From NCBI GenBank assembly GCA_016214225.1, contig JACROX010000121.1, positions 1 to 10,585 on the forward strand: 10,585 bases of DNA, in the 5' to 3' direction. Below, piece after piece: positions 1 through 5,084 of the stretch. Source of the DNA: Candidatus Peregrinibacteria bacterium (GTDB lineage Bacteria > Patescibacteriota > Gracilibacteria > UBA1369 > LOWO2-01-FULL-3). Numbering within the stretch: the first letter of the stretch is position 1; each line of letters opens with the position of its first letter. Position numbers and translations under genes: made by a program. Below the pieces are notes generated by a model. It was not told where the DNA came from. It saw only the letters and a program-made list of their open reading frames with translations, and did no database searches.

Positions 1-119
1 AAATATTTGAGATACAAGAGAAACTCAATAACAGACCGAGAAAGAATTTAGATTATTTAACGCCCAATGAAATGCTAGCCAAGCATACAAGTGGTGCATT
101 TACAACTTGAATCTATCGC
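1..119 (+). mobile_element. Right-hand end of an IS30-family insertion sequence (partial)
   Basis: The window opens inside a transposase of the IS30 type that stops at 110. In this family the terminal inverted repeat usually overlaps or closely follows the transposase stop, so the element probably ends around 110-125. The other end lies outside the window, so the inverted repeat and target duplication cannot be verified and the boundary given is approximate. What is seen is the transposase tail; the element boundary is inferred. Confidence 0.45.
3..110 (+). CDS. IS30-family transposase, C-terminal fragment
   Basis: The frame is open from the window edge and ends at TGA 108-110, giving 35 residues. 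It contains LNNRPRKNLDYLTPNEML, which is the classic C-terminal end of the integrase (DDE, rve) core of IS30-family transposases, where the pattern is LNxRPRKxLxxxTPxE. The catalytic DDE residues lie upstream, outside the window. Only the tail is visible, so it cannot be said whether the transposase is intact. It probably belongs to a full element inserted next to the pseudouridine synthase gene. Confidence 0.8.
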   Translation: MFEIQEKLNNRPRKNLDYLTPNEMLAKHTSGAFTT

Positions 120-125
120 GGTACA

Positions 126-200
126 ATGAAAAAATTTGCGGTGCCGAAAGAGCTCTACGGAAACTGCGTCGACGAAGCGGGTAATCTTGTTGCAAAGTAA
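126..200 (+). pseudogene. Short open frame after the IS, possible 3' stub of an interrupted gene
   Basis: An ATG at 126 opens a 24-codon frame ending at TAA 198-200 (it reads MKKFAVPKELYGNC and on to the stop). The frame is also open back to the transposase stop at 108-110. The peptide resembles the tail of a larger protein more than a standalone gene, and its position directly after the IS end suggests that the insertion cut off its 5' part. I do not recognise the family. It could equally be chance coding, since it is very short and has no visible ribosome binding site. Confidence 0.2.
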
Positions 201-228
201 AAACAGAAAAAATACTTATCATTCACGC

Positions 229-888
229 ATGCAAAATTTAAATATCTTATACGAAGACGAACATTTGGTGGCGGTTGAAAAACCGAGAGGTATACTGACG
301 GTCGCGACAAATCTTGATAAAAAAAATCTTTTGCAAGAGGTGAAAGATTTTTATAAAAACAAAAACATAATGGCCCCAAGAATTCGGCCGATTCACAGAC
401 TAGACAAAGGAACAAGCGGAATAGTTCTTTTCGCGAAAACAAAAGAATGTTTTAATCAAGCGGTAAATAAACAAAAATTCAATAAGGCCGTAAAGACATA
501 TTTGGCCATAGTTATAGGAACTATAAGGCCGAAAGTAGGGGTGATTTCGCTCAAATTACCTTCCAGAAAAGATGAAAACACACTCTTGGATGCCGTGACA
601 AAATACCAACTCGTAAAAGAATATTCCATAAAAGAGAATAATTTTTCTCTTTTAAAAGCCGAAATATCTTCAGGGAAATTTCATCAGATAAGAAGACATT
701 TTGAAATGATAAATCATCCATTATTGATGGATAGAGATTACATGGATAAAGAACAATATAAATATTATCAACGCGTGGTGAGTTTCAGATATTATTTTCT
801 GCACGCGGAAAAAATAAAATTTAAACATTTTATTACAGGCGAGCCGGTAACGATAATTTCTCCATCACCAAAAAATCCTCTAGAGTAA
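229..888 (+). CDS. RluA/TruC-family RNA pseudouridine synthase
   Basis: This 219-residue protein isomerises uridine to pseudouridine in RNA (rRNA or tRNA). The RluA-family active-site motif HRLD is seen at residues 56-59, with D59 the expected catalytic aspartate, inside RPIHRLDKGTSGIVLFAKT. The second conserved block, SGKFHQIRRHF (HQIRRH at 152-157), is followed by HPLLMD. The HQIRRH form resembles TruC and related short members more than RluC/RluD, and there is no N-terminal S4 domain. The length fits a single catalytic domain. ATG 229 is preferred over the in-frame TTG 136, because the extra 31 residues are unlike the family and lie next to the IS end. No Shine-Dalgarno sequence is visible. 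The exact target uridine cannot be told. Confidence 0.9.
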   Translation: MQNLNILYEDEHLVAVEKPRGILTVATNLDKKNLLQEVKDFYKNKNIMAPRIRPIHRLDKGTSGIVLFAKTKECFNQAVNKQKFNKAVKTYLAIVIGTIRPKVGVISLKLPSRKDENTLLDAVTKYQLVKEYSIKENNFSLLKAEISSGKFHQIRRHFEMINHPLLMDRDYMDKEQYKYYQRVVSFRYYFLHAEKIKFKHFITGEPVTIISPSPKNPLE

Positions 889-908
889 AGCAAAAAACCG
901 TGTATAAT
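881..908 (+). promoter_or_regulatory. Probable promoter for the DUF1624 gene
   Basis: A perfect TATAAT -10 box lies at 903-908 in the 43-bp gap between the pseudouridine synthase and the next gene. The matching -35 position at a 16-bp spacing (881-886, TAGAGT) is weak, so the promoter rests mainly on its -10. The start would fall near 914-916, leaving a leader of about 17 nt with only a GGAA at 916-919 as a poor ribosome binding site. Confidence 0.5.
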
Positions 909-931
909 AACGCGCGGAATTTAAAAATTAA

Positions 932-1636
932 ATGTCGGGTAAAAGATTTTTAGAAATAGATGTTTTACGTGGACTTGCGGTTATCGGAATGATAATTTTT
1001 CACACATTTTTCGTCCTTAGTTATTTCGGTGTTTTATATAATGAAATGTACGAAGGAGGATGGCTTGTTCTCGCGCGTTTTGTGCAGTTCAGTTTCCTCG
1101 GGTTAACGGGAGTTTCATTGGCGATTTCATACAACAGGCACGGACAAAGTTTCTATAAAAAACAATTGTTAAGAGGGCTCCATGTGTTTGGCATGGGGAT
1201 GCTTATTACTTTGGTAACATATGTTTTTGTAAGAGAAGATTATGTTAAATTCGGGATACTGCATCTAATAGGGCTGAGTATTGTATTTCTGCATCCGTTT
1301 GCCAGCAAGAAATATTTCAATCTGATTTTGAGCTTGGTGATATTCGTAATAGCGGTTTTGATAGACAAGACTCAAGTTAATTCAATGATAGGTTTTATAT
1401 TGGGATTTAAAACGACAGACATATCTTCTCTGGATTATTTTCCGATTTTTCCATGGATTGGGATAGTTTCACTCGGAGCGTTTTTGGGAAACATAATCTA
1501 CAAGAACAATAATTCTCTTTTGAAACTGAATAGCGGGACATTCAAACCGATAATTTTTCTTGGCAGACATTCCTTGATAATCTACATGACTCACATTCCG
1601 ATTATAGTGCTTGCGGTATATGTAATAATGTATTGA
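932..1636 (+). CDS. DUF1624 / HGSNAT-like (heparan-alpha-glucosaminide N-acetyltransferase domain) membrane protein
   Basis: This is a 234-residue polytopic membrane protein. The N-terminus reads EIDVLRGLAVIGMIIFH (residues 8-24), the hallmark of the DUF1624/HGSNAT catalytic-domain family, with D10, R13-G14 and H24 in conserved positions. Further typical blocks are FGILHLIGLS in the middle, FPIFPWIGIVSLGAFLG, and the C-terminal LGRHSLIIYMTHIPI (residues 210-224). About six to seven hydrophobic segments are visible. Eukaryotic HGSNAT moves acetyl groups from acetyl-CoA across a membrane onto glucosamine; bacterial DUF1624 proteins are mostly uncharacterised, so an acyltransferase role on a surface glycan is inference. 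Its TGA stop overlaps the -35 box of the next promoter. No close functional link to the copper genes downstream is evident. Confidence 0.8.
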   Translation: MSGKRFLEIDVLRGLAVIGMIIFHTFFVLSYFGVLYNEMYEGGWLVLARFVQFSFLGLTGVSLAISYNRHGQSFYKKQLLRGLHVFGMGMLITLVTYVFVREDYVKFGILHLIGLSIVFLHPFASKKYFNLILSLVIFVIAVLIDKTQVNSMIGFILGFKTTDISSLDYFPIFPWIGIVSLGAFLGNIIYKNNNSLLKLNSGTFKPIIFLGRHSLIIYMTHIPIIVLAVYVIMY

Positions 1637-1660
1637 CAAAAAAGATACCATGCCTATACT
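1633..1660 (+). promoter_or_regulatory. Promoter of the DUF1573-Trx-CcdA operon
   Basis: A perfect TTGACA (1633-1638) is separated by 16 bp from TATACT (1655-1660, five of six consensus bases). The -35 overlaps the stop codon of the upstream gene. Transcription should begin near 1667, about 20 nt before the ATG at 1687. The same TTGACA-N16-TATACT arrangement recurs upstream of csoR at 3748-3775, and the -10 is embedded in a palindrome, which points to shared repressor control. Confidence 0.8.
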
Positions 1661-1672
1661 GGGTATAAGCAT
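1645..1672 (+). promoter_or_regulatory. Palindromic operator over the -10 box, probable CsoR site
   Basis: A 23-bp inverted repeat spans 1650-1672: half-sites ATGCcTATAC and GTATAaGCAT flank a TGG centre and pair at 9 of 10 positions. An outer ATACC (1645-1649) and GGTAT (1662-1666) give the ATACC...GGTAT look of known CsoR boxes. It covers the -10 and likely start site, so a bound repressor would block transcription. A csoR gene lies about 2 kb downstream. The inverted repeat is seen directly; assignment to CsoR is inferred. Confidence 0.6.
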
Positions 1673-1686
1673 AACGTAATTGAAAT

Positions 1687-3264
1687 ATGAAAAAATCCGG
1701 AGTGTACACGACGTGGATATTTACCGTTTTAATCGCGCTGTTTGGCGTCCATTCCTTTGCGTCTGCGGAAAACGTGAAAGGCGGCATAGAGGTTGCGCCG
1801 GCATCTTACGATTTCGGAGATATATATAAGGAAGATGGAAAAGTGTCGACCACCTTCATAATAAAAAACACAGGGGATGAAGCTATAAAAATGAACAGGC
1901 TGTCCACAAGTTGCGGATGTACAACGGCTAAAATGGACATGTCGGATTTGGAGCCGAAAGAAGAACGCGAAATGATTGTAACTTTTGATCCGCTTGTTCA
2001 TAAGGAAGAAGTCGGGAAAATAGAAAGGGGAGTATATTTGCAAACTTCCGACCCGGTAAATCCGGAAACGGACATAATTCTTACAGGCAATATTCTGGAA
2101 AAAGGGAAAACAAACCCTTCAAACATAAACGGTAATCAAAAAAACGCGATAGTGTTTTTCAATGAAGCCTGTGAGGATTGCGGAGAATTGATTAAAACCA
2201 AATACACAAATCTTTTTAACGAATACAAATACAACTTCATTAAAAAAGACTACATAAATGAACGTGAAAATCGAAAAATTTTAAACGAATACAATAAAAA
2301 ATGGGGCGTTCCTTTTGAACTGCAAAGCCACATAGAATTATTTATAGGAGACAATCTGCTTATTGCGGGCCATTTGCCCGAAGAAATGCTCAGATATCTG
2401 TTGGATCATCCTTCGGAATATGAAAAATTGATGGTATATCAGGATGAGATGCACGGAGAAGTGAAAGATTACAAGGTATGGGACTTTAAGGGAGAAATCA
2501 AAACTTATAAAATTGATGAACCTATCACCACATATTTAAATTGGAATAAATCAAATAAAAACCAATTAAAAACTCCGCTGGAAAAAAGTTTCATAAGTCT
2601 TTTCTCCGTCATTACCGGATCGGCTTTTATTGACGGAATCAATCCATGCGCGTTTGCCGTGCTGCTGTTTTTTATAGGATTTTTATTCTCAATCAAAAAA
2701 ACAAAACAGAGCATTATAAAAATGGGGATTGCCTATATCGCGGCGATTTATCTCGCGTATTTTTTAATAGGACTGGGTATCGCGCAGGCGATTATTATAA
2801 GCGGAGCCCCTCATCTTATGGCCTATATAGGCGCGTATTTGGTGATAACTCTGGGGGTTATACAGTTGATGGGAATTATATTTAAAAAATTCCCGATCAG
2901 TTTTCACATCCCTATGGCCGCCAAGTCGACACTGGAAAAATGGTTGTACAAAGCGACATTGCCGGCCGCGCTTGTTGGAGGTTTTATCGTGGGACTTTGT
3001 ACTTTCCCATGTTCTGGGGGAATTTATGTCGCGGTAATAGGCATGCTCGCCGCGTCTCAAACATATATGCGGGGATTATTCTGGATGATTTGGTATAACT
3101 TGGTATTCGTCTCTCCTTTAATTATTTTATTGATTTTGGCTTCGAATAAAAAAACGACGCAGAAACTGCAGGAATGGGAAAGAAAGGAATCGAAATTTTC
3201 CAAAGCACTAATAGGGATAACAATGATCGCTCTTGGACTTATTATTTTATTTTTCTTTGTATGA
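1687..3264 (+). CDS. DUF1573 - thioredoxin-like - CcdA/DsbD-type transmembrane fusion protein
   Basis: This 525-residue protein has three parts. Residues 1-27 are a signal peptide (basic start, hydrophobic core, SFASA cleavage region). Residues about 34-135 are a DUF1573 Ig-like domain with TSCGCTTA (C76, C78). Residues about 150-245 are a thioredoxin-like domain with a CEDC motif (C162, C165) and a block GVPFELQSHIELFIGDNLLIAGHLPEE reminiscent of copper-linked DUF411 proteins, in discontinuous form. Residues about 304-525 form six membrane segments of the CcdA/DsbD type, with the redox cysteines in INPCAF (C321) and CTFPCSGG (C442). Proteins of this type carry reducing power from cytoplasmic thioredoxin to outside thiols; here the acceptor domain is fused on. 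The gene follows a CsoR-like operator and overlaps the next gene by 4 nt (ATGA). The link to copper is inferred. Confidence 0.85.
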   Translation: MKKSGVYTTWIFTVLIALFGVHSFASAENVKGGIEVAPASYDFGDIYKEDGKVSTTFIIKNTGDEAIKMNRLSTSCGCTTAKMDMSDLEPKEEREMIVTFDPLVHKEEVGKIERGVYLQTSDPVNPETDIILTGNILEKGKTNPSNINGNQKNAIVFFNEACEDCGELIKTKYTNLFNEYKYNFIKKDYINERENRKILNEYNKKWGVPFELQSHIELFIGDNLLIAGHLPEEMLRYLLDHPSEYEKLMVYQDEMHGEVKDYKVWDFKGEIKTYKIDEPITTYLNWNKSNKNQLKTPLEKSFISLFSVITGSAFIDGINPCAFAVLLFFIGFLFSIKKTKQSIIKMGIAYIAAIYLAYFLIGLGIAQAIIISGAPHLMAYIGAYLVITLGVIQLMGIIFKKFPISFHIPMAAKSTLEKWLYKATLPAALVGGFIVGLCTFPCSGGIYVAVIGMLAASQTYMRGLFWMIWYNLVFVSPLIILLILASNKKTTQKLQEWERKESKFSKALIGITMIALGLIILFFFV

Positions 3265-3740
3265 ATATGGAAATTTTCCCCCTAATCTCAATAGTGTTTT
3301 TGTACTTTTTTATAGCTTTGATAAAGCCGTATATAAAAAGTTTTAACCCATGCGCGATATGCGCGGCGGTATCTTTCACGTGGCTTGTGATGTTGGTTTT
3401 ATGGCTTACCGGCAGTCAGATAGAGGCACAGGGAATAGCCATACTTATGGGCATGAGCATAACGGGAATTATGTATAAATCGGAAAAATTTTATAAAGAA
3501 AATAAAATAAAAAATTTCTGGCTTGTGCGTTTAATTATAATTATTGGAGGATTCTATCTGGTAAAAGGAGTATTTGAGGCGAAGTGGAATTTGGTCTTAT
3601 TTATTGCTGTAATTGCATCATTATCGGTATCGATACTCAGTTTCTTTTTTCAAAATACAACTCATGATGATGTTTTAAAGGAACAAAAGACGCTTGGAAG
3701 AAAAAGCTCGCTCATAAAAAAACTGGAAAATTGTTGTTAG
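3261..3740 (+). CDS. Small polytopic membrane protein with NPCAIC motif and C-terminal Cys-Cys
   Basis: This is a 159-residue protein of unassigned family. The ATG at 3261 overlaps the upstream TGA (ATGA), which implies translational coupling with the CcdA fusion; longer in-frame starts would lie inside that gene and are rejected. About five hydrophobic segments are seen (roughly 5-22, 36-52, 57-75, 88-104, 112-129). At the end of the first lies FNPCAICAAV, with C31 and C34 in a CxxC and an NPCA identical to that of the neighbouring CcdA domain. The protein then ends in a basic tail closing with Cys-Cys (158-159). The two cysteine pairs suggest thiol-redox or Cu(I) handling as a partner of the fusion protein. 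That is inference from motif and context; no enzymatic function is claimed. Confidence 0.75.
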   Translation: MNMEIFPLISIVFLYFFIALIKPYIKSFNPCAICAAVSFTWLVMLVLWLTGSQIEAQGIAILMGMSITGIMYKSEKFYKENKIKNFWLVRLIIIIGGFYLVKGVFEAKWNLVLFIAVIASLSVSILSFFFQNTTHDDVLKEQKTLGRKSSLIKKLENCC

Positions 3741-3747
3741 TGCGGAC

Positions 3748-3775
3748 TTGACACCAAAAATCTAATACCTATACT
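3748..3775 (+). promoter_or_regulatory. Promoter of the csoR-DUF1573-copA operon
   Basis: TTGACA (3748-3753) and TATACT (3770-3775) are separated by 16 bp, the same boxes and spacing as the promoter at 1633-1660. It starts only 7 bp after the stop of the preceding gene. Initiation near 3782 would give a leader of about 20 nt before the ATG at 3803, with no Shine-Dalgarno sequence. The shared CCTATACT around the -10 suggests common control. Confidence 0.8.
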
Positions 3776-3784
3776 TAGCATTAG
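3762..3784 (+). promoter_or_regulatory. Inverted-repeat operator over the csoR -10 box, probable CsoR autoregulation site
   Basis: CTAAT (3762-3766) and ATTAG (3780-3784) form a perfect outer repeat, with one further C/G pair inside, centred on the TATACT -10. It also contains an ATACC (3766-3770 region reads TACCT). The match to the upstream operator is in the CCTATACT core rather than in the arms. CsoR genes are commonly autorepressed, so this is the expected place for a site. The repeat is less perfect than that at 1650-1672. Confidence 0.45.
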
Positions 3785-3802
3785 TACATAAATAACTAAA
3801 AA

Positions 3803-4081
3803 ATGATGATAGAACCGTTCAAAAATAAGGCCGTTAGTCGTCTAAAAAAAGCGCGAGGACAAATAGATGGAGTTATTAAAATGATCGAAGGCAATAAGTA
3901 TTGCATCGACATTTTAACGCAAGTATTAGCCCTGCAGGGGGCGATACGTGAAGTGGGCCCATTAATACTTGAAAGTCATTTGTATACATGTGGAGGCGAA
4001 AATCTCGGCTCAAAAAATCAGAAGAAAAAAGAGAAATTTATAAAAGAAATAATAAGAGTGTCGTCTTTGTCGGGGAGATAA
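3803..4081 (+). CDS. csoR: CsoR-type copper(I)-sensing transcriptional repressor
   Basis: This 92-residue protein belongs to the CsoR/RcnR family of all-helical tetrameric metal repressors. The start AVSRLKKARGQIDGVIKMIE is the conserved DNA-facing helix. The copper ligands are complete: C34, H59 and C63, spaced 25 and 4 residues apart exactly as C36-H61-C65 of Mycobacterium tuberculosis CsoR, with the tyrosine preceding the first cysteine also kept (Y33). This pattern separates Cu(I) sensors from RcnR and FrmR types. Apo-protein is expected to bind DNA, and Cu(I) to release it. It is first in an operon with DUF1573 genes and copA, and palindromes over two nearby promoters are its likely targets. 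Two adjacent ATGs (3803, 3806) are possible starts; there is no Shine-Dalgarno sequence. Confidence 0.93.
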   Translation: MMIEPFKNKAVSRLKKARGQIDGVIKMIEGNKYCIDILTQVLALQGAIREVGPLILESHLYTCGGENLGSKNQKKKEKFIKEIIRVSSLSGR

Positions 4082-4126
4082 TTATTAAGGATAAACAAAT
4101 AAAACAATTTAATAACAATATCCAGT

Positions 4127-4708
4127 ATGAAAATTTCAAATTCTTTCAAGTTAATCGGAATCTCCGTTGTGGCAAGCTTGTTTTTGGCCGCCTGTAGCAC
4201 AAACAGCGTCGTCGACTCATCAAAACTTTCCGTGTCAAATTCAGGCATGATTGCTCCGGTACAGGATTTAACTTTTGATTGGGGAGACATTAATATTCAG
4301 GGTGGTAAAGTTGACCGTACATTCAAACTGAAAAATACGGGCGAAGAGGATTTGATAATTAAATCGGCAACAACTTCATGTATGTGCACCAATGCTGAAA
4401 TTACATTGAAAGATGGAACAAAATCTCCAAATTTCACAATGGGCATGGGCATGGGTGGAGACGTTCAATGGGGAGGCATAGTTAAAGCGAATGAAGAATT
4501 TGAAGTTAAAGTTGTGTTTGATCCGTTGGCTCACGGACCTGATGCGGTAGGTCCGATTCAAAGAGTTGTTTCAATAACAACAAGCTCCAAATCTAATGGG
4601 AACTACGCTAAGCCGGCTAACCACGGGGATGGTATGGTTACGGAAATAAATTTATTGGGGAACGTACTTTCCGATAAAGACTATCAGGCAAAAAAAAAAA
4701 AAAAATGA
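4127..4708 (+). CDS. DUF1573 lipoprotein (first domain; reading frame ends in an A16 run)
   Basis: As read, this is a 193-residue protein. Residues 1-23 are a lipoprotein signal with lipobox LAAC (C23 lipidated), so it is exported and membrane anchored. Residues about 45-180 are a DUF1573 domain: LTFDWGDINIQGGKVDRTF, then TSCMCTNAE (C85, C87), and VVFDPLAHGP. Inside is a Met-rich MGMGMGG (M105, M107, M109), plausible for Cu(I) binding. The frame ends in five AAA lysine codons and TGA within a run of 16 A's (4690-4705). One base fewer there would continue directly into the second DUF1573 segment at 4707-5081, giving a 317-residue two-domain lipoprotein. It lies 45 bp after csoR, in the same operon. 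DUF1573 has no established biochemical function; a copper or thiol role here comes from context. Confidence 0.85.
   Translation: MKISNSFKLIGISVVASLFLAACSTNSVVDSSKLSVSNSGMIAPVQDLTFDWGDINIQGGKVDRTFKLKNTGEEDLIIKSATTSCMCTNAEITLKDGTKSPNFTMGMGMGGDVQWGGIVKANEEFEVKVVFDPLAHGPDAVGPIQRVVSITTSSKSNGNYAKPANHGDGMVTEINLLGNVLSDKDYQAKKKKK
4690..4705 (+). repeat. Run of 16 A's at a DUF1573 frame junction
   Basis: Sixteen consecutive A residues fall at the end of the lipoprotein frame, just before TGA 4706-4708. The frame one base over stays open through the run and into the following DUF1573 domain. Such runs are prone to polymerase slippage in vivo and to length errors in sequencing and assembly. It may be a programmed transcriptional slippage site, a phase-variable tract, a real mutation or an artefact. 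Confidence 0.9.
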
Positions 4709-4709
4709 C

Positions 4710-5081
4710 ATAGGCGGATTTTTGTTCAATGAAATCGAATATGACTTTGGTACCGTGAAACAAAGCGGAGGAGTGGTAAGCCATAATTTCGATTTCGAAT
4801 ATGTTGGAGAAAATCCTGTCAAAATAACAGCCGTTCCTACGAGTTGCGCGTGTACGACAGCGGAAGTCTCGAACAAAGAATTAAAGAAGGGAGATAAAGG
4901 CGTTTTAACGGTAAAATTTGATCCGAATTTGCATGAAGAACCTCATGAAAAATTTTTCAAAACGATTACCTTGATAACGGATCCAAAATTGGATAAACAG
5001 CCTGAAGTCAAAATTTGGGCGGAAGTAAATTTAGACTTGGGGCCGGAGGCTTATAAACTGAAAGAAACGCATAAAGATTAA
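4710..5081 (+). CDS. Second DUF1573 domain, probably part of the preceding lipoprotein
   Basis: The frame encodes a complete DUF1573 domain: FNEIEYDFGTVKQSGG near its start, TSCACTTAE with cysteines at 4845-4847 and 4851-4853, VKFDPNLHEEPH, and ending in ETHKD. It has no Met codon at all, and the only possible independent start is a TTG at 4722. It has no signal peptide and begins immediately with the domain's first strand. Upstream the frame is open through the A16 run, reading K-N-D-I-G-G-F-L-F. These points argue that it is domain two of the upstream lipoprotein, reached by a one-base shift, and not a separate gene. If translated alone from TTG it would be about 119 residues and cytoplasmic, unlike the other family members here. 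The copA ATG follows its stop after 3 nt. Confidence 0.8.
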   Translation: MGGFLFNEIEYDFGTVKQSGGVVSHNFDFEYVGENPVKITAVPTSCACTTAEVSNKELKKGDKGVLTVKFDPNLHEEPHEKFFKTITLITDPKLDKQPEVKIWAEVNLDLGPEAYKLKETHKD

Positions 5082-5084
5082 ATC

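Noticed and set aside
136..228. N-terminal extension of the pseudouridine synthase from TTG 136
   Set aside because: The extra 31 residues have no family resemblance and overlap the stub next to the IS end; ATG 229 starts directly at the conserved domain.
3174..3260. Longer start for the NPCAIC membrane protein
   Set aside because: It would lie inside the 3' end of the CcdA fusion; the ATG at 3261 overlapping the stop is the natural coupled start.
1634..4708. TGA recoding (Gly) as in Gracilibacteria/Absconditabacteria
   Set aside because: TGA ends several genes at sensible places (110, 1636, 3264), and reading through yields no family-like sequence. The DUF1573 interruption is explained by frame, not by TGA.
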